From NCBI GenBank assembly GCA_030015575.1, contig CM057342.1, positions 621,827,348 to 621,891,347 of the forward strand: DNA of 64,000 nucleotides, written 5' to 3'. The notes under the pieces were generated by a model. The model was given only the letters and a program-made list of their open reading frames with translations, made no database searches and was not told where the DNA came from. Shown one piece after another: positions 31,912-44,235 of this stretch (position 1 is the first letter of the stretch; the number at the start of each line of letters is the position of its first letter). Source of the DNA: Agapanthus africanus. Lineage: Eukaryota; Streptophyta; Magnoliopsida; Asparagales; Amaryllidaceae. Position numbers and translations under genes: made by a program.

Positions 31912-34055
31912 ATGGGGATATTCTCGGACATGGTCGAAAATTTTCTGGAGATTTTCATGGATGATTTCTCGATATTCGGAGACTCTTTTGCTGACTGCCT
32001 ATCTCATCTTGACGCAGTTCTTACTAGTTGTAACGAGAAGAACTTAACCTTGAATTAGGAAAAATGCCATTTCATGGTCCAAGAGGGAATTGTGCTTGGA
32101 CATGTTATTTCACGAAAAGGCATTAAGGTTGACAAAGCTAAAATAGATGTTATTCAAAACCTTCCTCATCCCAAATGCGTCAAGGATATACGATTCTTTC
32201 TTGGCCATGCAGGCTTTTACAGGAGATTCATTAAGGATTTTAGAAAAATTGCTAGACCATTAACTCTTCTCTTGGCCAAGGACACAACCTATCACTTTGA
32301 CTCGGATTGTGAGGCAGTATTTGACTCACTCAAACACTCTCACTACAGCCCCCGTTTTATCATCTCCAGATTGGAACCACCCGTTTGAGCTTATGTATGA
32401 TGCATCCGATTTTGCAGTTGGTGCAGTCTTAGGACAACACATTGAAAAGATGCCACACGTGATCTATTATGCAAGTAAGACCCTGAACGATGCTCAAATT
32501 AACTATACAACTACCGAAAAAGAAATTTTGGCAGTTGTATTCGCATTAGAAAAATTCAGGCCTTTCTTGATTGGCTCACCTATTATTGTGTACACTGACC
32601 ACTCCGCCTTGAAACATCCTTTGGTAAAGAAGGATGCTAAAGGTAGGCTAATACGTTGGATCCTTCTATTATAAGAATTTGATCTTCTTATTAAAGATAA
32701 GAAAGGATGTGAGAACGTTATAGCCGACCATCTTTCACGCATCTCTTCTTCACCTGTGACCTTACCGATCAATGATTCTTTTCCAGACGAACAACTCTTG
32801 AATGTAACCGACGAACCTTGGTTCAAGGATATTGTGAATTATCTTGCTACGGGACTTATTCCCCGCGAATGGTCGAAACAGGACAAACATCGATCCCAAG
32901 TAAAACATTTTTAATAGGATGAACCCTATCTGTTTAAGTATTGTCCTGACCAGATCATTCACAGATGTGTCCCTAATGACGAATTCAAGAGTGTTCTATC
33001 TTTTTGTCATGATCAGGCATGTGGGGGTCATTTCAGTCCTCGAAAGACGGCGGAAAAGGTTTTGCAATGCGGTTTCTATTGGCCGACTTTGTTCAAAGAT
33101 GCATTTGATTATTGCAAAACCTGTGCACAGTGTCAACACATGGGTAGGATTTCCCGGAGAAATAAAATGCCACTTCAACCCATCTTGGTGGTTGAAATTT
33201 TTGACGTTTGGGTTATTGACTTTATGGGTCCTTTTCTCAACTCTTTCGGGAATTTGTACATATTGCTTGCGGTTGATCACATCTCGAAATGGGTTGAAGC
33301 TATTCCTTGTCGCACTAATGAAAAAAAGTTTGTCATTAAGTTCTTAAAAGAAAACATCTTTTCGGGATTTGGACACCCACGCGCTATCATTAGCGATAAC
33401 GGGACGCATTTCTGCAATCGGTCTTTCGAGACTTTGATGCAGAAATATGCAATCAACCACAAACTTTCCATACCCTATCATCCCCAAACGAGCGGGCAAG
33501 CTGAGGTTTCAAACAGACAAATCAAACAAATTGACGGATGCTCTTTGGGCATTCCGAACTGCATAGAAAACCGATCTAGGGATGTGTCCTTACAGACTAG
33601 TGTTTGGAAAGGCTTGTCACCTTCCGGTCGAGATTAAGCACAAAGCAATGTGGGCCATTAGAGAACTTAACTTTGACTTAAATTAAGTCTGCAACTTTCG
33701 GAAGCTACAATTAAACGAGCTAAGCGAACTCCGCGATGAAGCTTATGATGACGTTGTAATTGTAAAGAACCGGACTAAGGTATTTCACGATAAAAACATT
33801 GTGAGAAAAACTTTTACACCTGGTCAACAAGTCCTTCTTTATGATTCACGACTCCATCTTCATGCGGGTAAGCTACGATCTCGTTGGAAAGGATCTTTTG
33901 TTGTGCGGTATGTATACCTGCACGGGGCAGTTGAGGTTGAAAATGTTGAAAACGGTACATTTTTCAAAGTAAATAGACATAGATTAAAACCGTATTTTTC
34001 CACTGACCCCACGGAGGAGCTCCTGTTTATACAGGAGCCGCTTTATCTTGATTAA
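31912..34055 (+). pseudogene. Athila pol, second part: RT, RNase H and integrase
   Basis: The first bases are the ATGGG duplicate and the frame then continues RT with FMDDFSIFG, where MDD is the active site. A stop follows LTLN near 32056, and a frameshift falls at about 32330. RNase H has MYDASDF, TEKEIL and YTDHSALKHP, with stops after 32670. Integrase follows with a CX2C remnant (CKTCAQC), then VIDFMGP, ISDNGTHF and SGQAEVSNRQ carrying the D, D and E catalytic residues. Its C-terminal part runs to 34055 (KLRSRWKGSF, VNRHRLKPY) after more stops. No chromodomain follows, as expected for Athila. Confidence 0.92.
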
Positions 34056-35480
34056 AATTCCTCCGTCTTACCTTCATGTCTTGTAAAATACTGTATCATC
34101 TTTAGAATGGAGGTGGGTGAAAAGAATAAGTTTGGGGGAGGATTTTCACGATCATATTTATTGCCCCCATTAACAAATTTCCTCGCAGGCTTACAGCTTT
34201 TTGTGATTCAGCAGATGGCAACAGTGAAGACACTGTTGAAAACAAGTTTGGAGGAGGTTTGTGCTTATTTACGCATCATTTTGCATCATACTTTGCATAA
34301 GCACAAAACTTTTTAAAACATATAAAAATAAAAAAATAAAAATAAATAAATAAATAAATAAAAAATTCAAAAGATAAAAATATTTAATATTTAATTTGAT
34401 AATAAAAAATTAGATAGTGAAAACTTACATCAAAAAGATTGGAAAAATTTAAGAAAACCAAGAAAATTAGAAGTTTTCTTAAACGAAGTAGCAATAAGTA
34501 GTTATGAGCCTTGTCCCAAGGGTTAGTAAGATGACAGAAGTCACTAATCTGAGAATAAAAATAAGTCTGAAAAATAGTTTCTTTTCTGGAAGCCAAACAT
34601 TTGAATGTTGATACCCTACTAAACGCACTTACACACGTCTTGAAACTCGGGATAGTAGAGGATACCTTGAAATGCTCTTGTCTAAAAGCCAGAGTATGAA
34701 GGAAATTATGAATGAATAAAAGATAAAATGGTATAGAAAAATGAACACTAGTTTTGTTATCACCAAGTCCGCAATAAAAAAATATAGCGAGGGTGCTTCA
34801 TCACCTAGTGCCTTAGACCAACTGGTTTGGGAGTCACTGCTAAGCCTTAGGTGGTGCAAGACGAGGAAAATGCTAATACACCTAATAATCAAGCATATGA
34901 TTAATCGGTCGGTTAGTACCTCAAGAAGTATTAATGGTCGTATGAAAAATGTGTGAGGAAATTCATCTAAATATTCACCGACTAAAAAGTACTGAGGTAG
35001 ATGGACAAGAGTATGATAGCTTGAATTGAATTCTCCAAGTGTAGGGATGTTCTTTTACACACACGTAGGGGTATATGATGATGTTTGGAAGAAAGGTAGG
35101 AATGAAGAATAAAGACGATGTTTTATTGAGAGATGATGTGATTTCTGATATCTTTTCTTGACTATTAAGATAGGGCTCATGACAGCCGAAAAGCATGTAT
35201 AGTTGGAAACTCTAATTTTCAAAGTCTTTCTTTTACAATTCTTATCTTTATATGTAATTTTCACGGTCTTCCTTTTATTATGCGATTTTGTGGGTGCAAT
35301 CCACTGAAAACCCTCAGGAGACAACACTCCTCCTACTAGGGACATCTAGAGGTTTAAAGGCTTGTTGCACGTGCTCAGTGCAATCGTGTTGCCTACGAAA
35401 GTATGCTACTTAGTTCTTTTTCATATATTTTCTCCTGCTTTTGAATAAAACAAGTTTGCTCGAGACGACCAAAATTAAGT
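34056..35480 (+). other. Athila 3' untranslated region, no env frame seen
   Basis: This is a 1.4 kb stretch without a supported gene. It opens with AAGTTTGGGGGAGG (about 34128), has AAGTTTGGAGGAGG (about 34246) and ends with the true tract AAGTTTGGGGGGAT, so a polypurine-like motif occurs three times. An A/T simple repeat based on AAATA lies at 34320-34373. Some Athila elements carry an env-like frame here, but none is visible. Confidence 0.7.
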
Positions 35481-35491
35481 TTGGGGGGATT
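35481..35491 (+). other. Polypurine tract of the Athila element
   Basis: TTGGGGGGATT directly precedes the 3' LTR start TGATCAG. Confidence 0.85.
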
Positions 35492-37302
35492 TGATCAGTC
35501 GAAAATATTGCATTTTCAACACAGCAATTTCCCTACTATTTGTAATCATCTAAAGGTGTTTGGTATAAATATAACACATATTAGAAATTTGTTTTCAAAA
35601 ATACTAAATAACATGTGTTAGACATTATAACCAGCATTATGAGGGAAATTGTGTGTTTATTATTCCATACGTGATCTTTTGTATATCAAACACTTGTCTC
35701 GAGATTGTGTGCAGGAAATTCTCCAGGTAAAAGAGCCGGAACTGCTAAAAGTGCTGATAAAATACGTCAAGTCCAAGACTTGTGATCTGGCAGTAAACAA
35801 GAAAGTATAAAAATATTCCAGACATCAGGAAAGTACCATTAAGCCAACTAAAATCAGCACAGAAATTTTCATGCAGTGATCTCACTAAACGGCTGTGGAT
35901 CCGTGGCCGAGTCAGGCCGATCCGCCGCGGATCCGCGGCCGCGTTGACTCATTAGTGGCAGAAACTTTTTCCGAGCCTTCTCTTAAACGGCCAAACTTCT
36001 TCAAGACGCTTTAAAGACCCTCGAATTCTCCAGAAGCTTCCTTTATAACAACCAAGCTTCTCATGCAAGCTAGCTAACTACCTTAATCTAGAAACTTCTA
36101 TACAACTACTTAGCTTCCTATGCAAGCTTCATAACAACCAAGCTTCCAAGGGAAGCTAAATTTAGCTTCTAGGGGAAGCTAAAGGAGAAAGCTATAAAAA
36201 GGGACTTAGGATTTCATTACAAAGGTTGTTCAAGAGTTGATTAGTTGTTGAATATTGAGCTAAAATTCCGCAAGTTGAGTGACACAACTTGCAACTCAAA
36301 ACCCTAGCCCAAATCCAATTCCAAAGCCAAATCAAGATACATCGAGTACCAAATCAAGCAAGCATTCAACGAGCCTTTGAAGCAATGTCGATCTTCATCC
36401 GAGCAAGAGATCCACGACGATCCGCGACTCACGACGATCGAGCCACGCAAAGATCGACGCCGAATTCCTTCTCAATTGAATGAGCAAGAGCTAGTCTTGT
36501 AAACTTGAGTGAGAGTTGTAATTTGAAGAAGATCTAAATAAAGGTGAAAATCTTTATTCTTTCTTTCTATTCATTCGCGCATTATGATATTCTTAGTTCT
36601 TGATTGCTTTATAATAATGCGTGGGTAAATTCTCCGCTTGTATCGGAATCGAGAAAATTGGTAGATGATGATGATTAAATTCTTGAACAATTCTTAAATC
36701 TTATGAGTTTTGTACAGTTTAGGAAATTGAATCATAGAAAACCTAATTTGAGCGAGATCGTTTCTTTAATATTTTCGCTCCAAATTAGTGATCAACGATC
36801 GATGATTTAATTTGCTAGAGGCTAATATTTGAATGATAATCTATGAAAGGACAAGGGATGATGATGAAGAAACCCTAGTTTCTTCAATAGTTCCCTAATT
36901 CTCATTAATCGTCATCGATCAAGCAGCAAATCTTCAATAGATAAGAATTTGTAATCATTAGTATTCATCATCACTATCAATTGGATCGATTTCGACAAGC
37001 CTCTTACAAATCTTGATAATTCAATCGATTTGGATATTTTCTTGATCTCTATCATTTCTTGATTTTAGATCTAGTTCTTTATAATTCTTGAAACTAAATT
37101 TCATAAATCTTGAATCAATTTTCTTTTATCTTTTAATTTTCAACTCAACTAAAACAATAACGAACAAATCACACTTTCTCAGTGGACGATCCGCATTCAC
37201 CGACGAAACTACAATAGACACCATCAATTGATTGCGGTATAACTTTCTTTGGTTGTGATCTTTTACACTTTTCTAAACACGACACACGGAGATGATCAAT
37301 CA
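35492..37302 (+). repeat. 3' LTR of the Athila element
   Basis: The LTR is 1811 bp with the TATA box at 36193, AATAAA at 36537 and the end GATCAATCA, followed by the AGACC duplicate (37303-37307). The HSE-like triple of the 5' LTR is reduced to GAAGCTTC plus a displaced half site. Confidence 0.95.
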
Positions 37303-37731
37303 AGACCCGAGTCATACCTATTTCAAAACTAACGAATCTTGAGTATTTTAAAGAAAGGTCAAGGGATTCTACGGATATTTTCAAAAGATGCATCTTTTCC
37401 TAAAAACACCGTAGCCCATATTTTTCTAAACCCCATGATTCGTGTTATTTCAAATGGCAAAACTGTATGACATATATATATATTGATGTAGATTCTTCAC
37501 TGTTGTGTTTATTATTCATTTTCCGCATATTCTTGCTATTAGCATCGCATTGCATGTTTAAATGTGTTAATTGTTATATTAAATCCATGCTGTCAGGACA
37601 CCAGCATCATTATCGATGATGCGTATGTTCCACGTACACCTGCTTGCCGGCTCACACACTTCATCATCGATAATTGACATATCACTACACAGTAGGACTG
37701 TTGCATCAGGATATGACTCCTTGCATGACAT

Positions 37732-37877
37732 ACTTGCGTACATACATATTGTACACCCATACTTGCGTACATACATATTGTACACCCATACTTGCGTACA
37801 TACATATTGTACACTCATACTTGCGTACATACATATTGTATACCCATACTTGCATACATACGTACTTGCACATACAT
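37732..37877 (+). repeat. 29 bp minisatellite in the T1 LTR
   Basis: Four complete 29 bp units begin at 37732, 37761, 37790 and 37819, each starting ACTTGCGTACATACATATTG, followed by a degenerate part unit. The open frames on both strands here are produced by the repeat. Confidence 0.9.
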
Positions 37878-38193
37878 AGATGATTATGGCTTGATTTTGG
37901 AGATTTGGGAACCGCAAGATGTAACTTAAAACTGGATTCATTTTAAAGGAGCGGTTTTCCCTCGATAAGTGCATATTACTGTTTTATATTGCATGATATA
38001 CTGATATGTTTACATTTTTATTACATGTCGCATACATCATGCTTTATGATTATCCGCATTAAGATATGTTGTTTCCATGATATTTCTGTATTTGAGAACC
38101 GTGGGTATTTCAAAATAAAGTATGTACTGTTTTAAAAACTCGGTTTCTCTTGATATGATATTTCAGCAGCCACCATGAGTTTTATCGGTTCTG

Positions 38194-38194
<1 letters not shown>

Positions 38195-38228
<34 letters not shown>
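38195..38228 (+). repeat. TA/CA microsatellite in the T1 LTR
   Basis: A short (TA)n run joins a (CA)n run of about 12 units. Confidence 0.88.
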
Positions 38229-38421
38229 ATGCGAGGAGGAGTCGTGGGCCATGTGCGGGTACATGGTGGGACTCGGTATGGTACCCCGGGGCAAGAAAGG
38301 GATGCTGTGTATATAGACGATGAGCTTTACAGAGAGACTACTACCTACCGGTGATTGTATTTGGGCTCGGCAGATATCCAGAGGATACCGACCGGAGTCG
38401 AGAGACGATATGGGCCGATCC

Positions 38422-38554
38422 GGACTGACGGAGCCCGATATATATATGAGCATTTACGGGCCAATCCGGACTGACGGAGTCCGATATATAAGGATTTACG
38501 TGCCGATGCTGGGGCACAGGTTTCATGATGTTTTCGAGTGTCGATGCTGGACAC
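38422..38554 (+). other. Series of short hairpins in the T1 LTR
   Basis: A segment of about 45-50 bp is duplicated, giving GGACTGACGGAGCCC (38422) and GGACTGACGGAGTCC (38468, perfect arms). Two related hairpins follow: GTGCC...GGCAC (38500-38517) and GTGTC...GACAC (38538-38554). The last is kept in both LTRs of D (40978-40994, 49446-49462, reverse strand). Confidence 0.55.
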
Positions 38555-39630
38555 TCAGGTTCCATGATTTTGATGTGTCGCGAGGGACACATGTTGATTT
38601 ATATCCTCATACTTTCATGCATATGATTTTATGCCTTTTACATGCATGATGTTGTTATGTCATTGGTTGACACGTGGACGAGATCCACATACATAAAGGC
38701 ATTGATTATATAGTTGGATGATATCCACATACTCATAGATTTCATGCTATAGTTGACACTGATTTGATTGTTGATACCACATGTTTATGATATGTTGCTA
38801 CCTGAGGCACTAACACGAGCACTTAGTACTACACTTATGTATAGATATTTACCCTTGCCACCTGATCAATACTTCAGACTTTATCATATTGAGGATATAT
38901 ATTATTACTGATCGTTTCACCTAGGATTGAGTCATACATACGATATCTTCTCTGTGATGTTTTCTACTCATGAGTTGGCAACTCACCCCCGTTGTGCCAC
39001 AGTTTCTTACAGGTTTTGCCGTACAAGTTCTTGCGGCTTTCTGGCACACTGCTTCCTTTCTGGGTGATTGCTTTGGTAGGTGGGTTCACTCGCATCGTGA
39101 CCACCATTGTACTTATTTATTTTCATTGTTGTATCTAGAAACTCCATCAACCAGACTTGTATTTAATTCTGACTTGGACAACCAGTGTACTATTCTTTCG
39201 ACCTTAGAATCGCGCGTTGTATTATTATGATTTTCTTGATATTTTGAGTTTCCTTTTGAGTTTTAATTCTCGCCCTTCGGCGTTGTATGCTATATTACTT
39301 GAGTGGTTGTGACCGTTGATTGACGAAGAGCTAGCTCCCGCTTGGAGATGCCTTTTATCATTGTGCGTATATTATTCATATTGTACCCCGTTTGGGGCCT
39401 GTATTTATAAAGGAAGCTCTGCCGAAATTTTCAGAAAAGACTTGGGATTTTAAAAACGCATAATTCGGCTTATGCTATTAAAACCACTTCTTTAAAACCA
39501 GTTTTTCTTCATTTATTATTTAAAATGGTTTTAGATTTCTGGGCTTTTGGCTTACTTGAATTAGATGGGGTCCTATAGACTTTATATGATTCAAGGGCCA
39601 GTCACGTGCCATTTCGGGTCGTGGCAAAGT

Positions 39631-39642
39631 TGGTATCAGAGC
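39631..39642 (+). other. Primer-binding site of chromovirus T1
   Basis: TGGTATCAGAGC is the exact initiator tRNA-Met site and lies four bases (AAGT) after the LTR. D has the same AAGT spacer. Confidence 0.9.
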
Positions 39643-39926
39643 GCTAGGTTAACCTTGGTTCGAGTCTAAGTTTGACTATGCGGAGCCTAGAGCGTTTGTA
39701 TATATTCGGAACTTAGGCTTGACCTTACGGAACTTAGACTTAATCGAGGGGGTATTACACCCGAACTTTCGTCGCGTAGGTTAACCTTGGTTGATGGAGT
39801 AGATGACTTCAGTAGAGTGACGTACCGTGTGTATGTTCCGCGGCATACTTACGAGACGCTACTCCGCTTAAGAAACCTTAGGACGTACATTTCCTTGCAC
39901 AGTATTATATTCATTCATGATCTATC
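39643..39926 (+). other. Start of the T1 internal leader, truncated
   Basis: GATGGAGTAGATGACTTCAG and TATGTTCCGCGGCATACTTA match the D leader on the other strand near 48400-48480. The sequence ends at 39926, where copia LTR fragment F begins, before any gag is reached. Confidence 0.75.
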
Positions 39927-40063
39927 TGTTAGTTATATATATGGCCTAGAGGCCATTTTTGTACATATGATGTATATTATAGTGGATGCTTGGATATATA
40001 TAGAGAGGACTTTCTTGCTCAATATGATAGCATGCTATTTGGTTTCACTTTGTCTTAACATGT
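39927..40063 (+). repeat. Copia LTR fragment F, left part
   Basis: TGTTAGTTATATATATGGCC begins a diverged relative of the A/B LTR (roughly 80 percent alike by eye). It is cut by D and continues at 51993 after the CATGT duplication. The CATGT at 40059-40063 is the left target duplicate of D. Confidence 0.85.
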
Positions 40064-43000
40064 TGTCATGATCCGCAGGGTACGAAACGTGACTGGCACT
40101 TAAGTTACGAAACGTCTCAAGACGTCTGTAAAATAAGTAAGCCAAAACCCAAAAATCAAAACCAAATAAGCAGAAGACTGAAGGAAAACCAATCAATTGA
40201 AAGCAAGTTTATCAAATAAGTCATGTCAAGCCTTTTTAAAAACAATATCAATTTTTCCGAAAATTTCGGCAGAGTCTCCTCTGTAAATACTGGCCCCCAA
40301 AATGGGTACAACAAGAATATATATGAATACAATAAATAAGGCATCCCCAAGCGGGAGCTAGCTCTTCGCCACAAGGCGGTCACAAATCCTACGCAATGTA
40401 AATCAGCAATGTGCATAATAAACATAAAAAGCACAAGTAAAATATCATGTTGACTCAAGTGAGCTCGACCCCAAAATACAGCATGCAAAGTCCACAAATC
40501 TCACAGTCTCATCTCTAGGTCAATATACAACAATACTGGTAGATACAGTAGATGGAGTACTCTAGATACAAATAATATACAAGGTGGTACAAAATAATAA
40601 TACAACCCACCTACGAGCAAAAGCCTCGAGTCCAGGCAAAAGAGGCAAAAGAAGCAAGTGTGCCCGCCGCTACTGTACTGACGGAGCGGACCTGCAAAAG
40701 GCTGTGGCACAACGGGGGTGAGTTGCCAACTCGTGAGTAATAAATAACATCTATATAGGCTATCGCAAGCATGCACACAAGCATCCTAGCATCTATAATA
40801 CAGGTATGGCAGGATATACTAGTAGGTATGTATGCAAAATGAATGTACTAGCAGGTATGAATGCAATATGAATCAACTCGTGATCTGAATATATAGGTAC
40901 AAGAAGTCATATTTTTCATTTAGGAATCTATTTTCTTTTAAATATCAGCACAATACCAATAGAATCAACAAGAATCCGTGTCCAGCATCGACACCTCAAA
41001 ACTGTCTCAATCTCATGTATCCATATCATAGTATCTCTGGCCCCAGCGGTCCGGCTGACCCATCTCAAATATCAATATCTCATCATCTCGCGGCCACGGT
41101 CGGTATCCTCTGGATATCCGCCGTGCCAAAAAGTCACCGGTAGGTAGTCTATCCCCTGCCAGGCTCAACGTCAACAACACGACCTTCTTGCCCCGGGGTA
41201 CCTTACCGGGCCCACCATGTACCCGAGACGGTTCATCCAACTCCTCGAAACGGGTCTCCAAAACCACAGCAAACTCATGGTGGACGACACTCACATCACT
41301 AGAAAACCGCAATTTTGCATATTTTAAAAAGGGTAATAAGTTTTAGAATTTTTGCGGCTTTCCCCCGAAATACAGAAATATCATAAATCTCAAGAAATCA
41401 TCATGAATGCATATGTCAATGATAATGAATGCATATGGTATTAATGTTCAAGTTAAAATGTATGATTAATAGACTAGGCATGAGCAAATGATATAATGAT
41501 ATACATGCACATGAATAGAAATTCTACGATGTTATTTTAAGGATTTATTGCAATAGTATAGGTTTAGATATCAAATATGGTGACAATATTCTAGATTATA
41601 AGTTATCTAGTGTCATGGCATGGCAATTACCAGGGCGTGTGTACGCATGAATAGCGCTCGTGCTGCATATAAAACCCTAGCAATGGTGCAGGTGTCCTAT
41701 AGAATGAGTTCGCATATGTATGTCAAATAAAGCATGGATTTAGCATGATATTACGCTAGCATTTACTCCTAATTACTAATATCACTAGAAATCTTTAAAC
41801 AACTTAAACTATCGGGCGACTTGCGCCATCCAAACGATAGTCCCCCGTAGATGTTATATCTACTCACCGGAATCCCCAGCTAGCTACGTCCAACCACCGC
41901 TTTCCCTTTCCGTGCCGCGTCCGAAGTCTCCGCGACCGAACCTGGAATTTGCATCAATACAAAACATAAGGTTACATATCATGAAATGACGCAAATCCCA
42001 AACGAAAATATCCACGTTCATGAGTTAGGCACAACGTGCGCAAGGTGCGCGGAACACACACGAAAATCGCAAAATTAACTAGAATCGTCGTTTTGGGACG
42101 CCCGGCAAAACTAAAACCCGATCTCAGAAAATTCCGCACTCACACATCCTAAATGTCGTAGGATATGCTAAAAATATAATCAAGTTATCACAATAATTCA
42201 TCACATAATTTCCATAAAAACCTAGTAAGCACTAAAAATTCCAAATTCGTGCAAATATCGCGGATTTGTGATAAAGTGCACACAACATCGCGCAAACACC
42301 CAAGTTAACCATTAGAAATCTCCTACAATTAATTTAACCCAATTACCATGCTACAAAACCCATTATCCAAACACAACCCTTTTCTTGATTTTCATGAAAC
42401 AAGCATATTTCATGAAACAAGCATAACAACCAAATTAACACTAAAAAAAATTAGATTAACACAATTGAAACCCACTTAAGCAAAGTGACCACTTAGATTA
42501 GGCTAACAAAACAACTAGATAGCAAATATAATTTAATTAACCTACTAATGGTTTCTAACACACTAGTTTAAACTCAAGCCATGAATTTTAACAAACCTAG
42601 AATGAAAATAGTGCTAAAAATTAACACTAAAACAACTTAATTAAAGGAACTTAACCAAAAGAATTTAATTAGGTAGAAATTATACCTCAATCTAGAGATC
42701 TAGCAAGAACAATTTGCCTCCCATGATGGCTTCATAGCACCATGACCCATGCAAGAAAGGCTAAGGAGAATGGAATGAAGGATGGGGATTAATTTGTGAG
42801 GTTTAATTTAGAATTTTGGAGCAATTTTGATGAAATTTTGATGGAAATGAAAAGAGGAAAGTGAAGGGGGAGGGTTGCTGAATTTTCGGCCAGAGGAGGG
42901 AGGGAAAATGGTGTGGGTGGTGTGGGAAAAGTCAAGGTCAAAGCCATACCAATCAACCAAAAACCCATACTCAATTTAATATATTAAAACCCTTTTTCTT

Positions 43001-43549
43001 AAACAATTTAAAATGAGTGAAGAACACAATTTGGAGGGGGGAAATTTTGGGCTGCTGAAATAGTGGTGGGGATGGCCAAATTAGAGGGGTGAGGTTGTGA
43101 GAGAGTGTACAAAAAAAATCTATGCAAAAAGACCCCCCACAATATCATATTTGCAAGTTTTAGCTCAAAATAATTATATTTTTGTTTCCCAATATAAAAA
43201 CCAATTAAACTTGAAATAAAATACTAAAAAATTATATTACAAACTAGATTTTAATTAACATGATTTTAAAGATTAAAATTAGCCCATTTAAATTTGTATT
43301 TATCGCTAATTTAATGTATTTTTTTTACCGTCATAAAATGATATTAAAAATTGAAAAATTAGGGAAAATTTTTAAACGACCAGAATTTTATAAGTAACTC
43401 ATTAGCTACTAAAAACTAGCACTTATCTATCCAAATTAGGTATAATTAGGCCTAAACTGCAAAATAACAATAATGACGATCTACGGAAAAATACCAAATT
43501 TTCACCGATTTTCCAGAAAACACCAAAACGACCTTTTCAAGGCGCTACA
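40064..43549 (-). repeat. 3' LTR of chromovirus D
   Basis: Read on the reverse strand it starts TGTAGCGCC and ends GGATCATGACA. A pyrimidine-rich part with a small open frame (42789-42974) recurs in the other LTR and has a counterpart in T1. It is probably transcribed leader rather than a gene. Confidence 0.93.
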
Positions 43550-43562
43550 ATCTTCCCCCCTT
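43550..43562 (-). other. Polypurine tract of chromovirus D
   Basis: AAGGGGGGAAGAT (reverse strand) is identical to the T1 tract and directly precedes the 3' LTR. Confidence 0.88.
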
Positions 43563-43570
43563 AAAGAAAT

Positions 43571-44235
43571 TCAGTCCCCAAATTTAAAAATATAGCTACA
43601 CGTACCTTCAAAGAGATGGGGATATTTCTTTCTCATCTCGTCCTCGGTCTCCCAGGTGACCTCCTCGCTGCTCGGGCCACGCCAAAGGACCTTGACGGTC
43701 GGTATAACTTTCGATCTCAATTTCTTTACCTGCCGATCCAGGATGACCACCGGCTGCTCTGCAAAAGAAAGGTCGCGCTCTAGCTGGACTGTCGGGTGCT
43801 GAATCGCATGCGAAGGGTCGTGAAGGTACTTGCGGAGTATCGAAACATGGAAGATGGGGTGAATATCGGGTAAGCTGGGTGGAAGAGCCAAACGATACGC
43901 AGCTGCGCCGAAACGCTTGAGGATCTCGAAGGGACCCACAAATCTGGGACTAAGCTTTCCTTTTCACCCAAATCGCTTCACGCCCTTCATCGGAGAGACC
44001 CTCAGAAAAACATGACCGCCAACTGCGAACTCTAGTCTGCGACGGCGCCTGTCGGATATGATATCTACCTGCTCTGAGCCGCTCTCATCCGGTCTCGAAT
44101 TAACTGTATCTTTGCTGTCGTCTCCTCAACAAGCTGCGGCCCCAATATACTGCTCTCGCTGAGCTCGGTCCAACAGACGGGTGATCTGCATCTCCTCCCA
44201 TACAATGCCTCGAAAGGTGCCATCTGAATAGTATC
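43571..44235 (-). pseudogene. Integrase C-terminal part and chromodomain of D
   Basis: Integrase sequence (MAPFEALYGRRCRSPVCW) follows a stop at the end of the upstream frame, and more stops and a frameshift lie in the next 200 bases. From 43939 the frame is open: GPFEILKRFGAAAYRLALP, HVSILRKYL, then the chromodomain VKVLWRGPSSEEVTWETEDE to KKYPHLF. Chromodomains of this group direct integration towards particular chromatin. The domain ends about 20 bases before the polypurine tract, as usual for this lineage. Confidence 0.92.

Larger units (their letters stand above)
15265..37302 (+). mobile_element. Athila-type Ty3/gypsy retrotransposon, split by copia element B
   Basis: Two 1.8 kb LTRs, a tRNA-Asp primer site, gag, protease, reverse transcriptase, RNase H and integrase in gypsy order, a long 3' untranslated tail and a polypurine tract define it. 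Motifs such as MPIGLSNAPAAFQRCMM, FMDDFSIFG and FLGHAGFYRRFIKDF are Athila-like, and there is no chromodomain. Without the nested B it is about 11.6 kb. In the stretches I compared, the LTRs differ by roughly 4-6 percent, so it is older than B. All coding frames carry several disruptions. Confidence 0.95.
37308..39626 (+). repeat. LTR of chromovirus T1, second part
   Basis: This is the continuation of the LTR that began at 12941. It shares with the D LTR the segments GTACCCCGGGGCAAGAA (38281), CTACCTACCGGTGA (38340), ATATCCAGAGGATACCGACC (38376) and the hairpin GTGTCGATGCTGGACAC. It ends GTCGTGGCA, matching the D LTR end GTCGTAACA, and is followed by AAGT and a primer site. Confidence 0.8.

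Noticed and set aside
34056-35480. An env-like gene in the Athila 3' region
   Set aside because: Only short open frames on both strands are found, with no signal peptide, transmembrane pattern or splice signals that hold together.
37732-37877. A CRISPR-like array
   Set aside because: The 29 bp units are directly adjacent with no unique spacers, and the context is a plant retrotransposon LTR.
37616-37879. Open frames on both strands with repeated Cys/Tyr-rich peptides
   Set aside because: They are translations of the 29 bp minisatellite and change frame with the repeat.
42789-42974. Hydrophobic small open frame in the D LTR, repeated at 51171-51413
   Set aside because: It lies in a pyrimidine-rich LTR leader present in both LTRs, and the T1 counterpart does not preserve the peptide. 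Reading it as a secreted peptide gene is not supported.
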